Assembly: GCA_937124495.1 (NCBI GenBank)
Contig: CAKZKZ010000278.1
Location: forward strand, 1-8,181
Source: an uncultured Dokdonia sp.
GTDB taxonomy: Bacteria; Bacteroidota; Bacteroidia; Flavobacteriales; Flavobacteriaceae
Direction: 5' to 3'
DNA length: 8,181 nt
Made by a program: the position numbers and the translations under genes. Within the stretch, counting starts at the first letter, position 1; each line of letters opens with the position of its first letter. Of the stretch, positions 1-6,147 are shown piece by piece. The notes below the pieces were generated by a model that was not told where the DNA came from, did not search any database, and saw only the letters and a program-made list of their open reading frames with translations.

Positions 1-67
1 TTTATTAAAATATAAATAGGGCCTATTGGGCACTTTTAAATAAAAGTACAAAAACAAGCAATTACAA

Positions 68-137
68 TGAGATAGTTAAAATTGACTGTCTCAATTTAGA
101 AAAAAGTGTCTCAATGGTTAATTGAATAGCTGAGATA
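68..137. repeat. Four TGAGAYA repeats in mirrored arrangement
   Basis: TGAGATA occurs on the + strand at 68-74 and 131-137, and its near-complement TGTCTCA occurs at 87-93 and 107-113. The inner two belong to exact 9-bp direct repeats TGTCTCAAT (87-95 and 107-115), 20 bp apart start to start. The outer two are inverted relative to them. In RNA, 68-78 can pair with 83-93 as an 11-bp stem with two G-U pairs and a 4-base loop, and 107-113 can pair with 131-137. Related one-mismatch copies are AGAGATA (219-225) and TGAGAGA (307-313). The set could be regulator sites or a folded leader; no function is established. Confidence 0.45.
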
Positions 138-297
138 AAAAACAGTAAAAACTCAACATTAAGTAGAGCAAACTATTCTTTGTATACAGTTATAGGTTTT
201 AAATAAAAGGTATGGCGCAGAGATAGTTACTAACTTAAAAATTATTATACTTATCTTTAATATCCTGGAATTAAAAGCATATGTTTACTGCCATCCT

Positions 298-327
298 TGT
301 AAAGCTTGAGAGATTATGGGATATAAC
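298..327 (+). promoter_or_regulatory. Candidate sigma70-type promoter for the cluster
   Basis: TTGTAA (298-303) and TATAAC (322-327) are separated by 18 bases. They match the -35 consensus at 4 of 6 positions and the -10 consensus at 5 of 6. Transcription would begin near 333-335, giving a leader of under 30 bases before the first gene at 362. In such AT-rich DNA, matches this good arise by chance, so this is only the best-placed candidate. A TGAGAGA element (307-313) lies in its spacer. Confidence 0.3.
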
Positions 328-361
328 AGTGCGAAATTAGTCAGTTAGTTTAGGATCATGA

Positions 362-826
362 ATGAAAACAGTAATTACATACGGTACATTTGACTTGTTT
401 CATATAGGGCATGTTCGCCTACTTAAGCGTCTAAAGAAGCTGGGAGGGAGACTTGTAGTAGGGATTTCATCAGATGAATTTAATAAAGTTAAAGGGAAAT
501 CCTCATTTTATTCATATGAAGAGAGAGCTGAAATTGTATTAAGCTCAAAGTATGTTGATGAGGTTTTCCCCGAAAACAACTGGAAACAAAAACGTAAGGA
601 TATACTTAAGTATAAAGCTGATATTTTTTCAATTGGTGATGATTGGATAGGGAAATTTGATGAGTTAAAAGACATATGCGAAGTTATTTACCTTCCTAGG
701 ACTGAAGATATTTCCACTACAGAAATTAAAAGCAAACTTTCTAAAATTAATTTTAATGACTTAGACAAAGTTGAAAGATCGTTACATGATGCAATAGAAA
801 TATTAAAAACTATAGCTATTAAATGA
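362..826 (+). CDS. tagD: Glycerol-3-phosphate cytidylyltransferase (TagD-like)
   Basis: This 154-residue cytoplasmic enzyme is predicted to join CTP and sn-glycerol 3-phosphate into CDP-glycerol and pyrophosphate. Residues 7-17 form the nucleotidyltransferase signature YGTFDLFHIGH, with the HxGH motif at 14-17. The second family signature appears as RTEDISTTEI at 113-122, very close to the RTEGISTT form of Bacillus TagD, and a conserved-type KxKGK region lies at 42-46. The protein is about 25 residues longer than classical TagD (about 129 residues), the excess being a helical-looking C-terminal tail. The start is supported by AGGA at 352-355, six bases upstream. An ATG at 358 is in another frame. 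It is first in the cluster and next to a CDP-glycerol-using transferase, which supports the assignment. The family call is secure; the exact substrate follows from the motifs. Confidence 0.92.
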   Translation: MKTVITYGTFDLFHIGHVRLLKRLKKLGGRLVVGISSDEFNKVKGKSSFYSYEERAEIVLSSKYVDEVFPENNWKQKRKDILKYKADIFSIGDDWIGKFDELKDICEVIYLPRTEDISTTEIKSKLSKINFNDLDKVERSLHDAIEILKTIAIK

Positions 827-878
827 AATTTAGAATCTGTAGCTTTATTTTACCAAACCAACCTGAAGTGAATTAAAC

Positions 879-1922
879 ATGTTTTCAAATATAGTAATTA
901 TGTTTATTAACCTAATTAATAAGCTTATTCCTAAAGTAAAGCAACGAATAGTCATATCTACTTTCCCTGATTATGATGATATGACAAGAGCTATTGTAGA
1001 AGAGGAAAGTGTAACTATTTTACTAGGTGACAGGTATTCAAAAAAACCCTTATGGTTGCCTGAAAGTGTAAACACAGTTCAAAAGAAAAGCTTGATAGGC
1101 CTTTGGTATTTGGTCACCTCCTCTAAAATATACTTCACACATGGTTTGTATCGTGGTTTTAAAACAGTTAATAGTAATAAACAGTTAGTAATAAATCTAT
1201 GGCACGGTATGCCTATTAAAAACATTGGCTTTTTAGATGGTAAACGTGAAGTGCCAGATTTTCATATTGTTTATAGCTCATCTGAGTTTTTTTGTCCAAT
1301 TCTAGCGAAAGCTTTTGATGTTGATATAGAAAAAGTCTTGATCAGTAAACTACCAAGAAACAAGATACTGTGTAGGGGGGCACGTAATAAATCACTCTTA
1401 TTCTTAAAAGAAAAGTATTCAAAAGTCATTGTTTGGTTGCCTACATATAGAAAGTCTACTTTTGGTGATGTGAGAACTGATAGTGAAAACTCTGAAGCAT
1501 TAATTCTAAATGATTTAAACTTACATGAACTTAATATTGAGTTGATAAAAAATAAAGCTCTATTGATAATTAAGCCTCACCCAATGGCCCTACGTTGTAA
1601 AGTGTTAGCGTCATTAAAATTCAGTAATATTTTAGTAATTAATGAAGATTGGTTAGTTAGTCGGAACGCAACCTTGTATGAGCTACTTAGTTATTCAAGT
1701 GAGTTATGGACAGACTTCTCTTCAGTTGCTATCGATTATATGTCAACTGGAAAGACGATTAAGTTTATTATTCCTGATTTTGACAGCTATAAATCAAATA
1801 GAGGATTTACCTTCGATATTGGAGCTGCCCCACTTCCAGGAGAAACAATTCAAACACATACCGAGTTATTACACTCCTTGAAAGAAAATAAAAAATTTCA
1901 TATACTTCTCACGTCTTTTTAA
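879..1922 (+). CDS. CDP-glycerol glycerophosphotransferase family protein
   Basis: This 347-residue protein is predicted to transfer glycerol phosphate from CDP-glycerol to a glycan or lipid-linked acceptor at the cytoplasmic face of the membrane (TagB/TagF-like family, PF04464). The family motifs are clear: LWHGMPIK at 107-114 with His109, LPTYR at 187-191, KPHP at 232-235 with His234, TDFSSVAIDY at 278-287, and SNRGF at 306-310. Residues 1-20 are hydrophobic and basic and may anchor it to the membrane. It begins 52 bases after the TagD-like gene. The ribosome-binding site is weak (GAAGTG at 865-870), and a second in-frame ATG at 900 has no better site. The C-terminus stops soon after the GETIQTHTELLHSL region and lacks the usual final helix, so it may be naturally short or truncated by a frameshift near 1885-1920. 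Whether it adds one unit or polymerises is not visible. Confidence 0.88.
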   Translation: MFSNIVIMFINLINKLIPKVKQRIVISTFPDYDDMTRAIVEEESVTILLGDRYSKKPLWLPESVNTVQKKSLIGLWYLVTSSKIYFTHGLYRGFKTVNSNKQLVINLWHGMPIKNIGFLDGKREVPDFHIVYSSSEFFCPILAKAFDVDIEKVLISKLPRNKILCRGARNKSLLFLKEKYSKVIVWLPTYRKSTFGDVRTDSENSEALILNDLNLHELNIELIKNKALLIIKPHPMALRCKVLASLKFSNILVINEDWLVSRNATLYELLSYSSELWTDFSSVAIDYMSTGKTIKFIIPDFDSYKSNRGFTFDIGAAPLPGETIQTHTELLHSLKENKKFHILLTSF

Positions 1923-1960
1923 AGTAAGAATTTTTGTGTTTCATATAATCTGGATAAAAA

Positions 1961-2785
1961 ATGCTTAATGTTATATTTGTTACCTTTTATGAAAAATATA
2001 GGCAAAATGCTTTAAAAGAAATCTTATCAATAATTAGAAAGCTTGATTGCGATACCCGTTTAGTTGTAGTTGATAACTCAGAAAACCTTAAAAGCAGAGA
2101 GTTTATTTCTTCCCCTGTATTCGGGAACCCTAAAATAGAGGTATCTTATGTTTCAGGCTCTAACACTGCATGGGAGTTCAGTGGGTGGGAGGAAGGTTTG
2201 AATACTTTAACCCCACTGTCCAGTGAAGATTACTATATTTTTGCTAATGATACATTTTGTCATCATAGAGATTGGGATTTCGTGAATAGAGCTTTGTTTG
2301 TTAGAGCTTTTAAAATTCATATTACAAAGGGATTAAAAGGGATAACTGGCGATGTAAACTCTAAAAATTTAGAGTTTAATTTGTATGGAGTTAAATTTGA
2401 CTCTTGGATAAGCACATATTTGTTTGGAATTGATGGTGAGCAGCTTAAGTTATGTGAAAACACTATTCAACTAGCCCCAAAAAAAATAGAACAGCTAATA
2501 AGCATTAATAAAAATGGTAATTATTTATGGTCTTGTAAAAATGAAATATGCAATAATCTGCAATGTCATATTGAGGCGTGGCTTTCTCCAAAAAATAGTG
2601 GCTGGTATAAGAGCAAGGTTGAAAATTATTTTTTGAAAGAGATGAAAACTAAAGCAATAATTAATGAAAAATATTTATCAACTCAAGTGCAATCAACAGG
2701 TGGGCGCTTGAATCATTATATACCTTCAATTTACTTATATTTATTTAGAATCTATAAAAAAATAAAAAAAACAATGAGGCTTTAG
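1961..2785 (+). CDS. Probable glycosyltransferase, poorly characterised
   Basis: This 274-residue soluble-looking protein has features of a GT-A nucleotide-sugar transferase but is not a textbook family 2 enzyme. It opens with a beta strand (LNVIFVTFY) and has a VVVDNS motif at 35-40, which resembles the nucleotide-binding strand of GT2 enzymes. A GSNTAWEFSGWEEGL block at 66-80 is followed by YYIFANDTF at 91-99, where N96-D97 sits where a DxD metal-binding motif is expected. The C-terminal part contains several cysteines (C192, C197, C202) and a basic amphipathic tail with IYKKIKK near 264-270, suggesting peripheral membrane contact. The start has only a weak GGAT (1952-1955). It lies 38 bases after the glycerophosphotransferase gene and 4 bases before the polymerase gene. 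Role, donor and acceptor are inference from fold hints and context. Confidence 0.6.
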   Translation: MLNVIFVTFYEKYRQNALKEILSIIRKLDCDTRLVVVDNSENLKSREFISSPVFGNPKIEVSYVSGSNTAWEFSGWEEGLNTLTPLSSEDYYIFANDTFCHHRDWDFVNRALFVRAFKIHITKGLKGITGDVNSKNLEFNLYGVKFDSWISTYLFGIDGEQLKLCENTIQLAPKKIEQLISINKNGNYLWSCKNEICNNLQCHIEAWLSPKNSGWYKSKVENYFLKEMKTKAIINEKYLSTQVQSTGGRLNHYIPSIYLYLFRIYKKIKKTMRL

Positions 2786-2818
2786 TATTATGAAAATTTA
2801 TGTTTTTTTTATTTTTTT
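2756..2818 (+). repeat. 18-bp perfect inverted repeat around the polymerase start
   Basis: The left arm 2756-2773 reads A7-T-A8-C-A and the right arm 2801-2818 reads T-G-T8-A-T7 (the last run continues to nine Ts at 2820). They are exact reverse complements over 18 bp, with a 27-base loop (2774-2800). The left arm codes the Lys-rich end of the upstream protein and the right arm codes residues 4 to 10 of the polymerase. The loop holds the GAGG ribosome-binding site (2776-2779), the upstream stop codon (2783-2785) and the polymerase ATG (2790-2792). In mRNA this would form an almost pure A-U stem presenting the initiation signals in a loop. Function is not shown. Confidence 0.85.
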
Positions 2819-4187
2819 TTCACTTTCATTATATAATGTATACGCAACATACGACTCTGAGTATTTTTTAATTTCATCACTAACTTTTTTAGCAATAAAT
2901 TGTTGCTCTTTTACTATATACTTTTTTACAGGGTATATGAATAAAACAGTATCCCTTGCAATAAAAATTCTGCTTATAACATTTTGTATTTCACAGAGTT
3001 TTAAATATGTAGCTTATATAACTTTGTCAGATGTATATGGTATAGGCTTGAGTGATATTTATCTTAAAGCTCTCTTCCCATCTTGGTCCATAGTTGTTTC
3101 AGAAAATGTTTTAGTTTCAGCTCTGACTGTGATGTTTGGGTATATATCAACATTAACTTTAATTTGTATTGGGATTGCTTTTTTATCTTATAGATACGGT
3201 GGAAATACTAGTTTAGATTGCAGCATTGATTTACGAAAATCGAAGTATCTTATGTATGTAGGAGTAGTTTTAGTTTTAACTTCACTTTTATTGAGGTTAA
3301 AGTTGGGCTTGGTTATGGGGGAAGATTCATCGAGCAACGCAGGTGGATTGTCCGGAATTATAGTTATTATTAATACTTATCTAGGCCCAACTCTTTTACT
3401 GTATTTAGCAACTATTTTAGTTTGTTCGGGCGAACTTAATAAAGGGAAAAATATATTCCTAGTGTGTTTTACTCTCTCTCTTTTAAACTATTTGTTTTTT
3501 TATACAAAAGGCTCACTTTTGATCCCTCTATTCTGGCTCTTCTCAATAGGATACATTTATCGCCCTCTCTATACTAAGAAAACTTACTTCTCGATAGTAG
3601 TAATTGTTCTTTTACTTTACCCTTTTATGAATATTTACCGTTGGGTTCAAATGTCAGGTGGAGATTTTAATAAATTACTTTTTTCATCCTCAGAAATGTT
3701 AGCTGAAAGTGGGTTTAATTCATTCATAGATATTTTTATTTTAGGTGCGCTATCTATTTGGCATAGAATAGTGGGATTTGATTCACTTGTAGTAATTTTA
3801 GAAAATGTTGACAAAATTAATATAAATTACATAGACGTCATGTTTTTAGGTTTGAATATAGACCATTACCTGACATATGACTTAATTGGCTTTAAAAGTA
3901 AAATGGGTGTAAGTCCAAGCCAACTTGGGCGTTATATATTTCTAGGTGGCGGAGTGTTAGGGTCTTTTTTATTTTCTATGCTAGTGTCTCTCATACTAGT
4001 TTTCATAGTTTATTTACTTAGTATTTTAAAAGAGCTTAAATACTTAGCTATCGTTCTTATGATATATGTGTTTCAGATTTCATTGTCAGGTTTTAACTTG
4101 TTACTTTTTAAGTGGTGGTTATTTACTTCGTTTGTTGTTGTGTTTACAAGCAAAATCATTCGATTACAGCTTAATTATAAAATATGA
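2790..4187 (+). CDS. wzy: O-antigen/capsule repeat-unit polymerase, Wzy-like
   Basis: This 465-residue integral inner-membrane protein is predicted to polymerise lipid-linked oligosaccharide units on the periplasmic side. It has about 11 to 12 hydrophobic segments, roughly at residues 4-19, 26-48, 54-73, 108-133, 153-169, 188-212, 221-237, 240-256, 265-281, 391-414, 417-435 and 440-455. A long hydrophilic loop (about 282-390) near the C-terminus is the usual Wzy arrangement. It contains Arg284, a WHR (324-326) and GVSPSQLGRY (373-382), resembling the PSxxG element of some Wzy-type polymerases. Wzy proteins diverge strongly in sequence, so the call rests on topology and on the adjacent flippase gene. 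The start follows the upstream stop by 4 bases, with GAGG 10 bases before the ATG. Codons 5-11 contain T8-A-T9 runs that could slip. Confidence 0.8.
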   Translation: MKIYVFFIFFSLSLYNVYATYDSEYFLISSLTFLAINCCSFTIYFFTGYMNKTVSLAIKILLITFCISQSFKYVAYITLSDVYGIGLSDIYLKALFPSWSIVVSENVLVSALTVMFGYISTLTLICIGIAFLSYRYGGNTSLDCSIDLRKSKYLMYVGVVLVLTSLLLRLKLGLVMGEDSSSNAGGLSGIIVIINTYLGPTLLLYLATILVCSGELNKGKNIFLVCFTLSLLNYLFFYTKGSLLIPLFWLFSIGYIYRPLYTKKTYFSIVVIVLLLYPFMNIYRWVQMSGGDFNKLLFSSSEMLAESGFNSFIDIFILGALSIWHRIVGFDSLVVILENVDKININYIDVMFLGLNIDHYLTYDLIGFKSKMGVSPSQLGRYIFLGGGVLGSFLFSMLVSLILVFIVYLLSILKELKYLAIVLMIYVFQISLSGFNLLLFKWWLFTSFVVVFTSKIIRLQLNYKI

Positions 4188-5458
4188 AACTCTATAAAAG
4201 TATTGTAATGATGGGGCTAACTACTTTTATTAAGTTAGCTTTAGCACTACTTGTAACATCTTATTTAGCTAGGGGTTTAGGGGTAGAATTATTCGGTGAG
4301 CTAATGTTGTATTTAGCTATTGCAACATTAGCTGCATTACCAATCAACTTTGGTATAAATACGTATATAATGAAGGAGATGCCTAGGCGAAGTAGTCGAG
4401 GTACTTTTATTACATCAAGCTTCTCATTTAAAGCAATATCTTCCTCGCTATATTTTTTATTCATATTTATCTTAATGTATATTATAGACTTTGATATAAA
4501 TACATTAGCATTTTTATTATTGTTTGCATCTATTTTGGTCGAAAGTTGCACTTCTTACTTTTTAACGTGCTTAAGAAGTTGTGGTCAATTCAAGTTAGAT
4601 CTAAAGTTTAGTACTTTCAGTTCTATTGTCTATTTAGTTGCAATATACGGTGTGCTTATTTATTCAAAAAGCTTAGCTATAGTAGCTTTGTCATTTTTTA
4701 TTAGTAGGCTTATTTGCTTATTTCTGGTTATGAAACTTTCTTCTTCATATTTATCAAATTTTGGTTTCATTTATAATAAAAAATTAATCCTTTGGTTTTA
4801 TAGAAGTCGTTTTTTCGCATTAGACTCTATATTTAGCTCTGTTCATGGGAATATGGATAGTATTATACTAAATAACAAGCTAGGAGTAAGTGCAGTTGGT
4901 TTTTATCAATCTGGTTTGAAGCTTTACTTGACAGCACTTCAAGTTGCGGCTGTTTTCAGTAATGTTTTTTTACCAAGAGCTTCAAGGGCATATGGGACTT
5001 TAACTTTCAAAAAAGAAGTTTTGTTATTACAAATATCCTTCTTAATTTTAAGTCTGATTGTGTTTATTATTTTTTCTTCATTATCTGAGTTTATAGTATC
5101 AATTATTTATGGCCCAAACTTTTCAAAATTAATTTTGTTAATGCCCTATTTTGGCCTTTTAGCAGCTCAGAGGTTTATAATAGCTTCTTTAGGTATTGTT
5201 TTAACTAGTGCAGGGGCACAAGCTTTTAGAACTAAATGTAACGCAATTAATTTATTCATTATAATTATCAGCTCCTTTCTCTTTCTACCAATAACATCTA
5301 TCCAAGATTGGTTTGAATTATTGCTCATTACAAACTTGCTCTTGTTCTTAATGTACTATTTTTGGGTGCTGTATAATGGCTTTTTTAGTCTTAGGGTATT
5401 TGCTTTTCAGTTATTGTTAATCGCTTATATAATAGGCGATTTAAATCAAGTAGGGTAA
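4184..5458 (+). CDS. wzx: Polysaccharide repeat-unit flippase, Wzx-like
   Basis: This 424-residue inner-membrane protein is predicted to move undecaprenyl-linked repeat units from the cytoplasmic to the periplasmic leaflet (polysaccharide transporter/MOP superfamily). It is hydrophobic along its whole length, with about 12 predicted membrane segments. Features typical of the family include YLARGLGVELFG at 27-38 after the first helix, a mid-protein charged stretch with MDSIILNNKLG (214-224) leading into AVGFYQSGLKL, and IIYGPNF at 307-313 after the eighth or ninth helix. Its ATG overlaps the TGA of the polymerase gene in an ATGA (4184-4187). No ribosome-binding site is evident, so translation is probably coupled to the polymerase. 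The next gene starts 5 bases after its stop. The family is clear; the sugar cargo is unknown. Confidence 0.9.
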   Translation: MKLYKSIVMMGLTTFIKLALALLVTSYLARGLGVELFGELMLYLAIATLAALPINFGINTYIMKEMPRRSSRGTFITSSFSFKAISSSLYFLFIFILMYIIDFDINTLAFLLLFASILVESCTSYFLTCLRSCGQFKLDLKFSTFSSIVYLVAIYGVLIYSKSLAIVALSFFISRLICLFLVMKLSSSYLSNFGFIYNKKLILWFYRSRFFALDSIFSSVHGNMDSIILNNKLGVSAVGFYQSGLKLYLTALQVAAVFSNVFLPRASRAYGTLTFKKEVLLLQISFLILSLIVFIIFSSLSEFIVSIIYGPNFSKLILLMPYFGLLAAQRFIIASLGIVLTSAGAQAFRTKCNAINLFIIIISSFLFLPITSIQDWFELLLITNLLLFLMYYFWVLYNGFFSLRVFAFQLLLIAYIIGDLNQVG

Positions 5459-5463
5459 TAATT

Positions 5464-6084
5464 ATGTTTTTAATTAATAAACTTAGACTAATGCTTAAAA
5501 GATATAAATTAAGAAAAATGCTGTCTAATGAAATGGAAAGCATAGAGCTTAGAAATTATTTTGATAACGAATATGGAATATCTGTAGGAATGTACTCATA
5601 CGGTTGTTTTGACTTTAACCGAATACCAAGAGGAACTAGTATCGGGAGGTATTGTTCATTTGCTGCAGGGGTAAGGATCTTTAATGGTAATCACGGTATA
5701 GATTATTTGTCTTTACACCCATACTTGTATAACAAGTCTTTAAACTTGGTAAATGAAGAAAAAATAAAGAGAACTAGCTGCGTGATTGAAGATGATGTTT
5801 GGGTAGGTTTCGGCGCAATAATAACACCTAGTGTAAATTATATTGGGCGTGGAGCAGTGATTGGAGCCGGTGCGGTAGTAACTAAGTCAGTACCTAAATA
5901 TGCAATAGTAGCAGGAAACCCAGCAAAGGTTATTAAATATAGATTTGAAAAGGATGTTATTGATTTGATTGAAAAGTCTCAGTGGTGGCTTTCATCAAAA
6001 GAAATACTAGCCAAAAACATTAAGTTAAATGAATCTGTGGTTTTTAATCCAAGTAAACTACGCAGTCAGCATTTTGAGAACTAA
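5464..6084 (+). CDS. Left-handed beta-helix acetyltransferase (hexapeptide family)
   Basis: This 206-residue cytoplasmic enzyme is probably a CoA-dependent O- or N-acetyltransferase acting on a polysaccharide sugar, in the CatB/xenobiotic acetyltransferase branch of hexapeptide-repeat proteins. Residues 1-22 are basic and helical. Hexapeptide-type repeats begin around 58 (TSIGRYCSFAAGVRI), then IEDDVWVGFGAIITPSV (108-124) and IGRGAVIGAGAVVTKSV (127-143), ending with the family-typical IVAGNPAKVIKYRF (148-161). His77 within NGNHG (74-78) occupies the place of the catalytic His in this branch. The tail carries QWW (173-175), also common in the group. It starts 5 bases after the flippase stop, with AGGG (5452-5455) eight bases before the ATG. 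The acceptor cannot be read from the sequence. Confidence 0.88.
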   Translation: MFLINKLRLMLKRYKLRKMLSNEMESIELRNYFDNEYGISVGMYSYGCFDFNRIPRGTSIGRYCSFAAGVRIFNGNHGIDYLSLHPYLYNKSLNLVNEEKIKRTSCVIEDDVWVGFGAIITPSVNYIGRGAVIGAGAVVTKSVPKYAIVAGNPAKVIKYRFEKDVIDLIEKSQWWLSSKEILAKNIKLNESVVFNPSKLRSQHFEN

Positions 6085-6134
6085 CCATGAATTTATTTTT
6101 TTATATTTTAAATTGAATAAGTTTTTTTGTAAGT

Positions 6135-6147
6135 AGGAGTTAAATTG
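6135..6147 (+). promoter_or_regulatory. Ribosome-binding site fixing a TTG start
   Basis: AGGAG at 6135-6139 is the strongest Shine-Dalgarno sequence in the window and lies five bases before a TTG at 6145-6147. An in-frame TAA at 6130-6132 rules out a longer protein, and no in-frame ATG occurs until about codon 160, inside the conserved domain. TTG is therefore the likely initiation codon of the pyruvyl transferase family gene. Confidence 0.8.

Larger units (their letters stand above)
1..361. other. Intergenic region, no credible gene
   Basis: This 361-base leader before the first gene is very AT-rich. All three forward frames close within the first 20 bases, and I see no credible coding sequence in it. 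It holds a short inverted repeat AATAGG-G-CCTATT (15-27), a palindromic ACTTTTA-AA-TAAAAGT (32-47), a cluster of TGAGAYA repeats (68-137) and a candidate promoter near the gene (298-327). Neither short palindrome is followed by a T-run on either strand, so neither looks like an intrinsic terminator. I see no ops or JUMPStart-like sequence (GGCGGTAGC) of the kind that often leads O-antigen operons. Confidence 0.7.

Noticed and set aside
32..47. Palindrome ACTTTTA-AA-TAAAAGT as a transcription terminator
   Set aside because: The stem is all A-T apart from one pair at its base, and no T-run follows it on either strand.
358..360. An ATG just before the TagD-like start
   Set aside because: It is in a different frame from the HIGH-motif protein. 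The ATG at 362 has the correct frame and good spacing from AGGA.
1..361. CRISPR array, insertion sequence end or tRNA in the leader
   Set aside because: The repeats are too short and irregular for CRISPR, no transposase or paired terminal repeats are visible, and no cloverleaf elements are found.
1375..1380. G6 runs in the glycerophosphotransferase (1375-1380) and pyruvyl transferase (6775-6780) genes as phase-variable tracts
   Set aside because: Six bases is short for slippage-driven switching, and both runs encode ordinary residues in intact frames.
1678..1881. A 67-codon open frame on the + strand inside the glycerophosphotransferase gene
   Set aside because: It lies wholly within a gene with clear family motifs, in another frame, without a ribosome-binding site or recognisable content.
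4261..4551. A 96-codon open frame on the - strand inside the flippase gene
   Set aside because: It is antisense to a clear membrane protein gene, is rich in Asn, Lys and Ile as expected from AT-rich complement, and shows no domain.
6085..6144. The 60-base gap before the pyruvyl transferase gene as an operon boundary
   Set aside because: It has T-runs but no preceding GC-rich stem and no convincing promoter pair, so I treat the genes as one transcription unit.
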